Source of the DNA: Gemmatimonadota bacterium | Lineage (GTDB): Bacteria; JAAXHH01 | Direction: 5' to 3' | NCBI GenBank assembly: GCA_026706345.1 | Contig: JAPOYX010000216.1 | Location: 19,267-83,266, forward strand | DNA length: 64,000 nt | Part shown: positions 25,281-34,545 of the stretch, piece after piece | How positions within the stretch are numbered: position 1 is the first letter of the stretch | Layout of the letters: the number at the start of each line of letters is the position of its first letter | The notes under the pieces: generated by a model | Told to the model about the DNA's origin: nothing | The model's input: the letters and a program-made list of their open reading frames with translations, nothing else | Database searches by the model: none | Translations under genes and position numbers: made by a program

Positions 25281-27059
25281 GTGAGCGGTGGCCGTTACAC
25301 GATCATCCTGGCTGTCATTCTGGGATTGCTGGCGTCCTGTTACTTCCTTTTCGTCCTGGAAGAAGAACAGATCGCGGAAATCGAGCGTGTGTTCGAGGTC
25401 GACGCGGAGGAGGTCGTTGGGATCAGGGTTGCCGTGGATGGTGAAGCCACAACGCTGGAAAAGGTGCCGATGAAGGGCTGGGAGATAACCGAGCCGGTCA
25501 GGTACGCGGCCGACCCGAACGTCGTGGGAACGCTGTTGCAGGAGTTCTCCACCCTGTCCCCCGCCCGTACCGTGGCTGATTCGGCGGAAGTCCTGTCGGA
25601 ATACGGCCTCGAGCTTCCATCGGCGTCCGTCGAGGTAACCCGGGGTCTCGACAAGCCCATGGTGTTGCTGCTGGGAGACGTGAACCCGACGGGCGCGGCC
25701 TATTACGCCGCTGAACAGGGAACCCGGCGGGTGTTTCTCGTCTCCGCGCGGATCAATGAGAATCTGCGCAGGTCGACCGATGCGTTGCGGGACCGCAGCC
25801 TGATGCGGGTTGAGCAGGACAAGGTGGAAGAGATCATCCTCGAAAAGGGAGACCGCAGAGTCGTCATCAAGTTGGATCCCTTTGGGATCTGGCGCGTGGA
25901 AGAGCCCTATCAGCTGCCGGCGGAGCGCGATGAAGTGGCCAACGCGATAAGTACGATCATCGGCGCCTCGGCGATTTCCTTCATCGATGAGGCGCCGTCT
26001 TCGCTTGAGGGATACGGTTTGACGGATCCGGTGATGACGGCGACCGTGAAATCCGGTGACGGCGGGATCCGGCATACGCTGATCCTGGGTAATGAAGAAA
26101 TGGGCCTCGTCTATGCCATGACCGGCGAGAGACGCAACGTGTACTCGGTTTCGATGTCGATCCTCCAGCAACTGGACCGTGAGCCCGACTTCTACAGAAG
26201 GATTACAGCTTTCGATTTTCAGTCCTACAAGATCCCTGTATTTTCGATGAACCTGGGAAACGAGTCCGTGACCCTGGTCAAGCGGACCTTCGAGGACTGG
26301 CGGATGACGTCTCCTTATGAGTTGAGAGCCAATGACCGTTTCATTACGGCCATGCTGGACAGCCTGGAGATCACGCGTGTGCGGGAGCACATCCCGTCGA
26401 CGTCCGCGAACAGAGCGACGTACGGTCTCGACAACCCGGCCGCCAGCCTGTCGCTTACGATTGAAGACCGGGTGAGGCCCCAGGAAGTCCTGGTCGGAAC
26501 GGTCTCCGGTGATGGGAAGTACAGATACATGCTGGATCCCGCGGAGGAGTGGATCTACGCGGTGGACGCATCCGGTCTGCAGCATCTCCCGGCCACCGCA
26601 CTGGAGCTGCGCGACAACAGGATTCTGCGGTTCAAGGGCTACCAGGTGCACATGTTCGAGGTGATCACACCCGACGAACGCGTACGGGTACGCCGCGACC
26701 AGAAGCAGAGAGTCGTGTGGAAAATGGAAGAGCCGGCGACGGGCGACGCGGACGCGATCTCGGTCGGTCGGGCGTTCAGCGAACTGGATTCACTGTATTC
26801 GCAGGCTTTCGTAACGGCGGATCCCGATGCGGACCTGGCATCCTATGGACTCGACAGGCCGATCATGGAACTTACGCTGCAGATCGGCGGCCGGGACGAT
26901 GTGCCGGAAGAACGCATATCGCTCCTGGTGGGCAAGTCTTTTCCCGGGGACGGGAGTCTGGTCTACGTCAAGCAGCGAAACAGCCCCGTCGTGTCCCTGG
27001 CCAAGGCCGGGTTTGTAGCCCGAATCAACAATATGGTCGCCCAGACACCGAAATCGTGA
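25281..27059 (+). CDS. DUF4340 domain protein
   Basis: A 592-residue protein anchored by one N-terminal helix (residues 6-25, TIILAVILGLLASCYFLFVL). It then has repeated DUF4340-type modules built from blocks like GWEITEPVRYAADPNVVGTL, WRVEEPYQLPAERDEVANAI and WRMTSPYELRANDRFITAML, each followed by a YGL-x-x-P segment. At least three or four repeats are visible. DUF4340 genes accompany gldAFG-type ABC genes. It is likely exposed to the periplasm. The start is GTG 25281 with AGGAGG upstream. Function is unknown. Confidence 0.88.
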   Translation: MSGGRYTIILAVILGLLASCYFLFVLEEEQIAEIERVFEVDAEEVVGIRVAVDGEATTLEKVPMKGWEITEPVRYAADPNVVGTLLQEFSTLSPARTVADSAEVLSEYGLELPSASVEVTRGLDKPMVLLLGDVNPTGAAYYAAEQGTRRVFLVSARINENLRRSTDALRDRSLMRVEQDKVEEIILEKGDRRVVIKLDPFGIWRVEEPYQLPAERDEVANAISTIIGASAISFIDEAPSSLEGYGLTDPVMTATVKSGDGGIRHTLILGNEEMGLVYAMTGERRNVYSVSMSILQQLDREPDFYRRITAFDFQSYKIPVFSMNLGNESVTLVKRTFEDWRMTSPYELRANDRFITAMLDSLEITRVREHIPSTSANRATYGLDNPAASLSLTIEDRVRPQEVLVGTVSGDGKYRYMLDPAEEWIYAVDASGLQHLPATALELRDNRILRFKGYQVHMFEVITPDERVRVRRDQKQRVVWKMEEPATGDADAISVGRAFSELDSLYSQAFVTADPDADLASYGLDRPIMELTLQIGGRDDVPEERISLLVGKSFPGDGSLVYVKQRNSPVVSLAKAGFVARINNMVAQTPKS

Positions 27060-27060
27060 C

Positions 27061-28140
27061 ATGAGGCGGCGTGCGGTGAGGTACTTCGGTTTATTCGCCA
27101 CCCTCCTGGTGGCTGTCTCAACGAATCCGGTCGCTGCCGAACCCGTCCCGGCGCCGCAGGAAGAAGACGACGCGTTTTCGATCGCGGCCTCGGTAGACCG
27201 CGACCGGATCACCGTGGGCGATCCCTTCCTGTACCGGGTCACCGTGAAAAGCCCCGGTAACGCCGCGATCGAGTGGCCGGAAGCCGGACGACCTCCGGAA
27301 GGTTTCGAGCTGGTCTCCTTCGAGCACGAAGGACCCCTGCCCGGGCCCGGCGGCGCGAACATCGATTCCCTCCGCTATGTACTCACCCTGTATCGGACGG
27401 GTGAGCATTCCATACCGCCCTTTTCACTTAAGAGTGTTCTTTCGGATGGTACCGAGCTTTCCGCCGAATCGGATGCCATACCGGTTACCGTGGTCAGCGT
27501 GATCGACGATGATGCGGCGGACATACGCGATCTGAAGGACCCGGTGGAAATCCCCGGCGAGGTGCCGTGGTACTGGTGGATGATCGGCGGCCTGGTATTG
27601 CTCGCCGTCGCGGCTGCGGTCATGCTGTACATCAGGCGCCGCAGGAACCGGGGTGCTCCGAACGGCTCGGTCCCGGAAGCCGAGCGCCCTCCCGACGAAA
27701 TCGCCCTGGAAGAACTGGATCGGCTGGCTCTCAGGGAGTGGCTGGCCCAGGGACGCGTGAACGCCCATTACTCCACGCTGTCGGAAATCCTGCGCCGGTA
27801 CCTGTCCGCGCGCTATCGGATAGCCGCCATGGAATACACGACCTCTGAGCTGGTGGCGGCGTTGAACGTGCTCGATCTCGGGAACGAAGAAACGCGGGCC
27901 GTCCGGATGCTGTTCGAGGAATGCGACATGGTCAAATTCGCAAGGTATACGCCGGGATCCCATCGTCAGTCTCTTTCCTTGCAGGAAGGAAGGGAGATCG
28001 TCGAGCTTACACGCCCGCCCGAGGTGCCCGAAGCCCCGGAATCCACCGCACCGGACAAATTGGCTGACGACGATTCTCCCGTCGCCGGCGAGGCTTCGGA
28101 CGGCGGTGCGGGATCTGTGCAGGCACCGGCAAAGGATTGA
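27061..28140 (+). CDS. BatD-like protein with DUF4381-type C-terminus
   Basis: A 359-residue protein with a signal peptide (about residues 1-26). A beta-rich domain near 36-146 (SIAASVDRDRITVGDPFLYR) resembles the first BatD module. One transmembrane helix follows at about 169-191, then an Arg-rich stop-transfer, and a cytoplasmic helical domain around 210-310 (LREWLAQGRVNAHYSTLSEI). The tail is acidic and Pro-rich. It lies between DUF4340 and batA and begins 1 bp after the DUF4340 stop. It is shorter than the second BatD (34546-36435) and may be its partner or a functional paralogue. Confidence 0.75.
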   Translation: MRRRAVRYFGLFATLLVAVSTNPVAAEPVPAPQEEDDAFSIAASVDRDRITVGDPFLYRVTVKSPGNAAIEWPEAGRPPEGFELVSFEHEGPLPGPGGANIDSLRYVLTLYRTGEHSIPPFSLKSVLSDGTELSAESDAIPVTVVSVIDDDAADIRDLKDPVEIPGEVPWYWWMIGGLVLLAVAAAVMLYIRRRRNRGAPNGSVPEAERPPDEIALEELDRLALREWLAQGRVNAHYSTLSEILRRYLSARYRIAAMEYTTSELVAALNVLDLGNEETRAVRMLFEECDMVKFARYTPGSHRQSLSLQEGREIVELTRPPEVPEAPESTAPDKLADDDSPVAGEASDGGAGSVQAPAKD

Positions 28141-28147
28141 TGTACCC

Positions 28148-29155
28148 ATGTTCTTTTCCGTACCCATGATTCTCGGTCTTCTCGCGGCCCTGCCGGTACT
28201 CCTGTGGTGGTATCGCCGCCAGGTGAAGGGCCGGCGGGGCGGAATGCGGTTTTCCGATATCTCCGTCGTAAGCCGGCTGAAGCCCGCGTCCATCCTGAAG
28301 TACCGCCACGTCCCCTTCGCGTTGCGCGCCGCCGCCATCGGCCTGGCGATCCTGGCCCTTGCCCGGCCGCAGACGGGGACCGAAGGTGCGGAGGTGATGA
28401 CCGAGGGTATCGACATCGTGCTGGCGCTCGACATCTCCGGCAGCATGGGAGCCGAAGACTATAAGCCCCGAAATCGTCTTTATGTCGCCAAATCCGTGAT
28501 CTCCGATTTTATCCGGGAACGGAAAAACGACCGTATCGGCATGGTGGTCTTCGCGGGACGCAGCTTCACGCAGTGTCCGCTGACGCTGGACTACGACGTG
28601 CTGCTCGGCCTGCTCGACCAGGTGGAGATCGGGTTGACCGAAGACGGTACGGCCATCGGAATGGGCATCGCCAATTCCGTCAACCGGTTGCGGCAGAGCA
28701 GCGCCGAAAGCAAGGTGGTCATCCTGTTGACCGATGGGGTGAACAACACGGGCGCCATCGACCCGGTCACCGCGGCCAAGGCGGCCAAGGCGCTGGGCGT
28801 CAGGATTTACTCGGTCGGAATAGGAAAGGAAGAAGGCGCGCCGATTCCGGTCGACGACCCGGTACTGGGTCGCACGTACGCCCGTAATCGCGACGGCAGC
28901 CTCGCCCTCACGGAAATCGACGAGGAGACGCTCCGGCAGGTCGCGGAGATTACCGGCGGATACTACTTCAAGGCGACCGACGGCGAGATGCTGTCCCACA
29001 TCTATCAACGCATCGACGCCCTTGAACGCACGGAGATGAAAGTCATCGCCTACTCGAGATACACGGAACTGTTCGGTTACTTTCTGTTGCCGGCCATGTT
29101 CCTGGTACTGGCCGAAACCCTTTTGAAGCACACCCGGTTCAGAAAACTGCCGTAG
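28148..29155 (+). CDS. batA: BatA-like von Willebrand factor A membrane protein
   Basis: A 335-residue protein. N-terminal helices (about 4-20 and 54-74) frame a cytosolic loop, a VWA domain spans about 88-290, and a final helix lies near 300-325. The MIDAS motif is intact: DIVLALDISGSMG, with downstream Thr and Asp in LLTDGVNNTGAIDP. Bat proteins are linked to aerotolerance in Bacteroides and work with MoxR ATPases. I use ATG 28148, the start of the membrane segment. It is followed 43 bp later by a paralogous VWA gene. Confidence 0.88.
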   Translation: MFFSVPMILGLLAALPVLLWWYRRQVKGRRGGMRFSDISVVSRLKPASILKYRHVPFALRAAAIGLAILALARPQTGTEGAEVMTEGIDIVLALDISGSMGAEDYKPRNRLYVAKSVISDFIRERKNDRIGMVVFAGRSFTQCPLTLDYDVLLGLLDQVEIGLTEDGTAIGMGIANSVNRLRQSSAESKVVILLTDGVNNTGAIDPVTAAKAAKALGVRIYSVGIGKEEGAPIPVDDPVLGRTYARNRDGSLALTEIDEETLRQVAEITGGYYFKATDGEMLSHIYQRIDALERTEMKVIAYSRYTELFGYFLLPAMFLVLAETLLKHTRFRKLP

Positions 29156-29198
29156 ATCAGGCGGCCGCGTTCAGGTCATTCGGACCACCGGAGTAATC

Positions 29199-30209
29199 AT
29201 GCGATTTGCCCAACCCGAGTTTCTGTATCTGCTGGCGGCAGCACCGCTGATCATCCTGTTCTATATCGTTCGGTTCCGGCACAGGCGCGACGTGCTCAGG
29301 CAGCTGGGAGATCCGGAACTGCTGGACAGGCTTGCACCGTCAACCGTAGCGGGAAGACAGCCGGTCAAGGCGGCGCTTGTGGTCCTGACCCTGGTCTGTT
29401 TCGCCCTGGCCCTCGCCCGGCCGCAGTTCGGAACACGGTCCGAAACGGTGCGCCAGACCGGTTTTTCTGTGATGGTCGCGCTGGATGTCTCCAATAGCAT
29501 GCTGGCCGAGGACGTCCGGCCGAATCGTCTCGTACGGGCCAAGTATGCGGTCCGGTCCCTGGCAAGAAAGCTCCGGAACGACCGGATCGGACTGGTGGTT
29601 TTCGCCGGATCTGCTTTTCTGCAGTGTCCCCTGACCGCCGATTACAGCATCGTGGAACTCTTCCTGGACGGTATCGATACCCAGACGGTGGGTACGCAGG
29701 GAACGGCCATTGCGGAGGCGTTGCAAATCGCGGACCGGTCGTTCCAGCAGGATCACAAAGGGTACAAGGCCGTCGTACTGATCACCGACGGAGAAGACCA
29801 CGAGGGAGACCCCGCAGCGATTGCCGCGGAACTGGCGGCCCGGGACGTTCGTGTTTACGTGGTGGGCATCGGCACGCCGCTTGGCGTTCCCATACCGGTC
29901 AAGGGCGAGGACGGCATGGTCGCCGGTCACATGCGGAACCGTTCCGGGGAAGTGGTCATGAGCCGCCTGGACGAATCTACGTTGCGCCAGATCGCGGAGA
30001 CGACCGGAGGGGCTTACTACCGGGCTTCGCCGGGTGGAGAAGAGATGGACCTGGTGTACGATACCCTCGCATCGCTTGAAAGGGCGGAGTTCGAAAGCCG
30101 GGAATTTACGCAGTACGTCGAGCGTTACCAGTATATATTGTTGTTCGGCCTGATGCTCCTGGTCGCGGATACCGTGATCCGGGATCGCAGATTGCCCGTC
30201 GATTCTTAA
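29199..30209 (+). CDS. batB: BatB/BatA-like von Willebrand factor A protein
   Basis: A 336-residue paralogue of the preceding protein: two N-terminal helices, the VWA domain with MIDAS motif MVALDVSNSMLAEDV near 95-109, VVLITDGEDHEGDP later, and a C-terminal helix (YQYILLFGLMLLVADTVI). The DVSNSM form of the motif is typical of BatB. The pair, with BatC next, gives the classic batABC order. It should lie in the inner membrane with the VWA domain on the periplasmic side. Confidence 0.88.
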   Translation: MRFAQPEFLYLLAAAPLIILFYIVRFRHRRDVLRQLGDPELLDRLAPSTVAGRQPVKAALVVLTLVCFALALARPQFGTRSETVRQTGFSVMVALDVSNSMLAEDVRPNRLVRAKYAVRSLARKLRNDRIGLVVFAGSAFLQCPLTADYSIVELFLDGIDTQTVGTQGTAIAEALQIADRSFQQDHKGYKAVVLITDGEDHEGDPAAIAAELAARDVRVYVVGIGTPLGVPIPVKGEDGMVAGHMRNRSGEVVMSRLDESTLRQIAETTGGAYYRASPGGEEMDLVYDTLASLERAEFESREFTQYVERYQYILLFGLMLLVADTVIRDRRLPVDS

Positions 30210-30243
30210 GCGTCGGAACCCAGGCCATGCCGGAGTTCAAGCC

Positions 30244-30909
30244 ATGAGCGCCATACTGGTCGTCATCCTGTTCCTCGGTTTGCAGCCGGCCGCGAAGAAC
30301 GCCCGCGGAAACGAACTGTATCACCAGGAAAAGTACGATGAGGCGCTGGCGGCCTATAACGAGGCGCTGGCGGAGGACGGAGAAAACCCGGCGCTTCATT
30401 ACAACCGGGGCAACGCGCTGCACCGCGCCGAGCAATATCCCACGTCCGTGCAGGCGTATACGAACGCGTTGGACGGCGACGCGCCGCTCGGCGGCCGGGC
30501 CTGGTACAACATGGGCAACAGCCTGTATCGCATGGGCCGGCTGGAGGAATCCATCAAGGCCTACAAAGAGGGCCTGCGGATCAAGTCGGACGATCTCGAC
30601 ATGAAATACAACCTGGAATTCGTGATGCGGCAACACCAGGAACACCAGGACCGCCGGAACGCGCAGAATCCACCGGACGATCAGGACGAACAGGACAACC
30701 AGGATAGTCAGGCACAGCCGCCGGAGCCGGAGCAGCAGCAACACGAAGAAGGAGAAAACCCGGAGCAGCAGCAGGCCCCCCGGGAAGGGGAACTGAGCAG
30801 GGAACAGGCGGAACGTCTTCTGAATGCCCTGAACAGGGACGAACTGGATATACAGCGCCAGCTGCGCAGACAGCAGGCCACGCAGGTCAATCCGGAGAAA
30901 GACTGGTAG
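30244..30909 (+). CDS. batC: BatC-like TPR protein
   Basis: A 221-residue protein with a short hydrophobic N-terminus (ILVVILFLGLQPAA). TPR repeats cover about 18-125: KNARGNELYHQEKYDEALAA, ALHYNRGNALHRAEQYPTSV and AWYNMGNSLYRMGRLEESIK. A Gln/Glu/Pro-rich linker follows (about 128-185), and a C-terminal block ELSREQAERLLNALNRDELD is conserved in BatC. It is expected to bind BatB or related proteins. It directly precedes the aspartate kinase gene. Confidence 0.85.
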   Translation: MSAILVVILFLGLQPAAKNARGNELYHQEKYDEALAAYNEALAEDGENPALHYNRGNALHRAEQYPTSVQAYTNALDGDAPLGGRAWYNMGNSLYRMGRLEESIKAYKEGLRIKSDDLDMKYNLEFVMRQHQEHQDRRNAQNPPDDQDEQDNQDSQAQPPEPEQQQHEEGENPEQQQAPREGELSREQAERLLNALNRDELDIQRQLRRQQATQVNPEKDW

Positions 30910-30937
30910 CCGGTTCAGGCGGGACCGACGAGCCACG

Positions 30938-32359
30938 ATGGCGGACACTATGATAGTCATGAAATTCGGAGGCACTTCCGTAGGCAGCGTGGAGGCCATT
31001 AGACAAGTCGTCGAAATCGTCGGAAACTACCGCGAACACGGCCTGTCGGTGGTATTGTCCGCCATGAGCAAGGTGACCGACGCCCTGCGGGCGATGGCGG
31101 CCACCGCCTGCGCCGGAACCGAGCCCACCGCTGCCCTCAAAGCCCTGAGGAAACGCCACGAGGAGACGGTTTGCGCCGTGGCCGAGGGGGATGAGCGGAA
31201 GCGGGCCATCGAAGACTGTGCCGGACTGATCGACGAGTTGTCGGGAATCCTGCACGGGATTACGCTGCTCCGGGAGCTTTCCCCGCGTTCGGCCGACCTG
31301 GTCAGTTCCTTCGGCGAGCGCCTGTCCGTGATCGTGGTCTCCGCGGCGCTCCGATCGGCCGGCCTGTCGTCCATCCCCGTCGACGCGCGCGAATACGTAA
31401 AGACCAACGAGCGCTATACCGAGGCGGAGGTGAATTTCGCGGAAACGGACCGCCGTCTTTCGGAAGGGCTCGCCCCCATGGTGTCCGATGGCTGCATTCC
31501 GATCATTACGGGGTTTCTCGGGTCAACGGATGAAGGGGTCACCACGACCCTGGGGCGGGGTGCCTCGGACTATACCGCCTCCTTGGTCGGCGGCGCGTTG
31601 CATGCCGGGGAAATCTGGATATGGACGGACGTGGACGGTGCGATGACGGCCGATCCGAGGATCGTCGGGGACGCCCGGGTACTCAAGGAAATTTCCTATC
31701 TCGAGGCCGCCGAGATGTCCTATTTCGGCGCCAAGGTACTGCATCCCATGACCATGCTGCCCGCGGTGAAACAGGAGATTCCCATCCGGATCCGGAACAC
31801 CTTCCGGCCCGAGAACAGCGGCACGGTCATATCGTCGCGCACCCGTACGGCGCCCCTGGGCGTGAAAGCCGTGACGAGTATCGACCGGCTGTGTCTGATC
31901 GTGGTCGAGGGCACCAGCCTGAGCAGAACGCCCGACACTCACGCGCGCCTTTTCAAGACCACGGCCGAACGCAAGACCCAGGTCATCATGATTACGCAGG
32001 CTTCATCCGAACACGACATCTGCCTGGCGGTCGACGAACGGGACGGCCCCGGAACCGTCCAGGCGCTGAAGGAGGAATTCCGTCATGAAGTCGCCGAAGG
32101 CAGCCTGGAGGAGATCTCGGTTCAATCCGGCCTGGCCGTGGTGGCGGTGGTCGGCGGCGGCATGAAGGGAACCCCCGGTATCGCGGCGCGCACGTTCGGC
32201 ATTCTCGGCGAACACGGGATCAACATCATCGCCATCGCCCAGGGTTCTTCGGAACTGAATATCTCGTTCATCGTCGAACGGAACGACCTGCAGAAGACCG
32301 TTCAACTGGTGCACGCGTCCTTTGGACTGGGAGGGGATGGAGATTTTGAGCATAATTAA
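30938..32359 (+). CDS. Aspartate kinase (monofunctional)
   Basis: Aspartate kinase phosphorylates aspartate at the start of lysine, threonine and methionine synthesis. The 473-residue sequence opens MIVMKFGGTSVGSVEAI and has ERYTEAEVNFAETDRRL, GFLGSTDEGVTTTLGRGASD, and TDVDGAMTADPRIV. Two C-terminal ACT domains follow (about 320-470), including a GILGEHGINIIAIAQGSSEL motif as in ThrA-type enzymes. A homoserine dehydrogenase domain is not fused but is encoded by the next, overlapping gene. The 30938 and 30953 starts are both possible. It interrupts the bat genes. Confidence 0.95.
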   Translation: MADTMIVMKFGGTSVGSVEAIRQVVEIVGNYREHGLSVVLSAMSKVTDALRAMAATACAGTEPTAALKALRKRHEETVCAVAEGDERKRAIEDCAGLIDELSGILHGITLLRELSPRSADLVSSFGERLSVIVVSAALRSAGLSSIPVDAREYVKTNERYTEAEVNFAETDRRLSEGLAPMVSDGCIPIITGFLGSTDEGVTTTLGRGASDYTASLVGGALHAGEIWIWTDVDGAMTADPRIVGDARVLKEISYLEAAEMSYFGAKVLHPMTMLPAVKQEIPIRIRNTFRPENSGTVISSRTRTAPLGVKAVTSIDRLCLIVVEGTSLSRTPDTHARLFKTTAERKTQVIMITQASSEHDICLAVDERDGPGTVQALKEEFRHEVAEGSLEEISVQSGLAVVAVVGGGMKGTPGIAARTFGILGEHGINIIAIAQGSSELNISFIVERNDLQKTVQLVHASFGLGGDGDFEHN

Positions 32360-33449
32360 CCTGTTTCAGTTCGGGAAGGGGAACATAGGCGGTGCGCTGA
32401 TCAGGCAGGTGGCGGAACGGTCCGGGGCCCTGGCCCAGGCCAGCGGCCTGTCTTTCGAGTACGTCGGGATATGCGGCCGGGGCCTGGTGGTCTTCGATCC
32501 GCGGGGACTCAATACGGCGCTTCGCCTCCCCGGCGGCCTGGACGGGTTGCTGAACGACGAGGACAGGAACGCGCATTACCCGGGCGCGCCGGACATGATC
32601 GGTCGTTTGCTGCACGATCCTCCGCCGAATCTCTGCGTGATCGATACGACGTCCGCCGATATGACGGAGGTACACCTGGCCTGCCTTCGAAAGGGCGTCC
32701 CGGTCGTGACGGCCAACAAGAAGCCCATAACCGATCGGGGAGTCGCCTATGACGAGATCCGGCGGCTCGGCCGCGCCAGACGGATGCGATACTGGTACGA
32801 AACGACCGCGGGCGCCGGCCTGCCCGTCATAAGTACCGTCAGGGAACTGGTGGACACCGGGGACGAAGTGACCGAAATCGTGGGATGCCTGAGCGGTACG
32901 CTCGGCTATATCTGTTCCAGGCTGGACGAGGGGCTCGCCTTTTCGGAAATCGTCCGGGAAGCGAAAGCGCTCGGATACACGGAACCCGATCCCCGGGACG
33001 ACCTGAACGGGATGGACGTGGCCAGGAAAGCCCTGATCCTCGGCCGGGAGATCGGATACCGTCTCGAACTCGAAGATCTGACGGTCGAGGGCATGGTTTC
33101 CGAAGCGCTGCTCGAAGCCCCTTCCGTGGATGCGTTCATGGAGATGCTGCCCCGGGAGGACGCGGAATACGCGCAGCGTGTGGAATCCGGGAGGCAACGC
33201 GGGCAAGTGCTGCGATACGTCGCCACCGTAGGAGACGGCACGTGCCGGGTAGGCCTCCGGAGTGTGGACAGAGAAAGTCCTTTGGGAAGCCTGGCCGGTC
33301 CGGATAATATGGTCGTGTGCACCACGAAGAGATACCGTGACAACCCGCTGATCGTGCGGGGGCCGGGTGCGGGACCGGAGGTTACGGCGGGAGGCCTGTT
33401 CGGCGACCTGATCAAGGCGGCGAGGACGCTGCCCGGCGGCGATCAATAA
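32337..33449 (+). CDS. hom: Homoserine dehydrogenase (monofunctional, no ACT domain)
   Basis: Homoserine dehydrogenase reduces aspartate semialdehyde to homoserine. The 370-residue protein has a Rossmann start ([20 protein letters not shown]), [23 protein letters not shown] with the catalytic Lys, and the dimer/substrate block [40 protein letters not shown] and [20 protein letters not shown] follow, as in ThrA/MetL-type enzymes. The ATG at 32337 overlaps the kinase end by 23 bp. An in-frame TTG at 32346 with a better-spaced GGAGGGG is an alternative. The unfused kinase and dehydrogenase look like a split ThrA. Confidence 0.93.
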   Translation: MEILSIINLFQFGKGNIGGALIRQVAERSGALAQASGLSFEYVGICGRGLVVFDPRGLNTALRLPGGLDGLLNDEDRNAHYPGAPDMIGRLLHDPPPNLCVIDTTSADMTEVHLACLRKGVPVVTANKKPITDRGVAYDEIRRLGRARRMRYWYETTAGAGLPVISTVRELVDTGDEVTEIVGCLSGTLGYICSRLDEGLAFSEIVREAKALGYTEPDPRDDLNGMDVARKALILGREIGYRLELEDLTVEGMVSEALLEAPSVDAFMEMLPREDAEYAQRVESGRQRGQVLRYVATVGDGTCRVGLRSVDRESPLGSLAGPDNMVVCTTKRYRDNPLIVRGPGAGPEVTAGGLFGDLIKAARTLPGGDQ

Positions 33450-33482
33450 ACCTCGGTATCTGATCTGCTATGGGAGTCTGAA

Positions 33483-34541
33483 GTGTCGAAGAATGAGATC
33501 AAAGTGGGTATCCTGGGCGCAACCGGAGCGGTGGGGCAGCGGTTCGTCCAGTTGCTCGAAAACCATCCCTGGTTCAGGGTAACCGCCCTTGCGGCGTCGG
33601 AACGGTCGGCCGGCAGACCCTACCAGGAAGCCGCTTCATGGCGGCTGGATACGCCGATTCCGGAGGCCGCGCGGGAGATGTCCGTTACACTCTGCGAACC
33701 GGGACTGGACTGCGATCTCGTATTCTCCGGCCTGGATTCCTCGGTGGCCGGTCCGATCGAGGCGGCCTTCGCCGCCGCCGGCTATGCCGTCGTCAGCAAT
33801 TCGAAGAACCACCGCATGGACGACGACGTGCCGCTCCTCGTCCCCGAAGTCAACGCGGACCACTGCGGCATCATCGACTACCAGCGGGAGCGAAGAGGAT
33901 ATGACCGCGGGTTCATCGCGACCAATCCGAACTGCTCCACCATCGGTCTTACGATGGCGCTGAAACCGATCGCCGACCACTTCGGCATCCGCCAGGTCGC
34001 GGTCACCACCATGCAGGCCCTGTCCGGGGCCGGCTATCCGGGCGTTCCCTCCCTCGAGATACTGGACAACGTGCTTCCATATATCGGGGAAGAAGAAGAC
34101 AAGATGGAGCGGGAAACCCTGAAGCTGCTGGGCAGGTACCGGGATAACCGGATCGAGAACGCCGGGATCGTCGTCAGCGCCCAGTGCAACCGGGTCCATG
34201 TCCAGGACGGCCACATGGAATGCGTTTCCGTGGGCCTGGAGAAGGAAACCGACCCGGGGGGTCTCGCCGAGGCGCTGCGCAACTATCGGGGGCTGCCCCA
34301 GGAACTCGGTCTGCCCTTCGCTCCGAGGCAACCGGTCATCGTTCGCGATGAACCGGACCGGCCGCAGCCGAGGATGGACCGCGACGCCGAGAACGGCATG
34401 GCCGTGACGGTGGGCCGGATCCGGCCCTGCCCGGTGCTGGACATGAAATTCGTAGTTCTCTCCCATAACACCATCCGAGGGGCCGCGGGGACCGCCATCA
34501 TGAACGCGGAGCTGCTGCGAACCCGGGGATACCTGGATTGA
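33483..34541 (+). CDS. asd: Aspartate-semialdehyde dehydrogenase
   Basis: Asd reduces aspartyl phosphate to aspartate semialdehyde, the step between the two preceding enzymes. The 352-residue protein begins [20 protein letters not shown], has the catalytic Cys151 in [28 protein letters not shown] and the His-containing [15 protein letters not shown]. The long spacing and the [10 protein letters not shown] block fit the archaeal/fungal-type Asd branch rather than the E. coli type. It starts at GTG 33483. The trio aspartate kinase-hom-asd forms a complete route to homoserine placed between batC and batD. Confidence 0.94.
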   Translation: MSKNEIKVGILGATGAVGQRFVQLLENHPWFRVTALAASERSAGRPYQEAASWRLDTPIPEAAREMSVTLCEPGLDCDLVFSGLDSSVAGPIEAAFAAAGYAVVSNSKNHRMDDDVPLLVPEVNADHCGIIDYQRERRGYDRGFIATNPNCSTIGLTMALKPIADHFGIRQVAVTTMQALSGAGYPGVPSLEILDNVLPYIGEEEDKMERETLKLLGRYRDNRIENAGIVVSAQCNRVHVQDGHMECVSVGLEKETDPGGLAEALRNYRGLPQELGLPFAPRQPVIVRDEPDRPQPRMDRDAENGMAVTVGRIRPCPVLDMKFVVLSHNTIRGAAGTAIMNAELLRTRGYLD

Positions 34542-34545
34542 ACGC

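Noticed and set aside
30910-30937. Lysine riboswitch before the aspartate kinase
   Set aside because: Only 28 bp separate it from batC, far too short for the aptamer.
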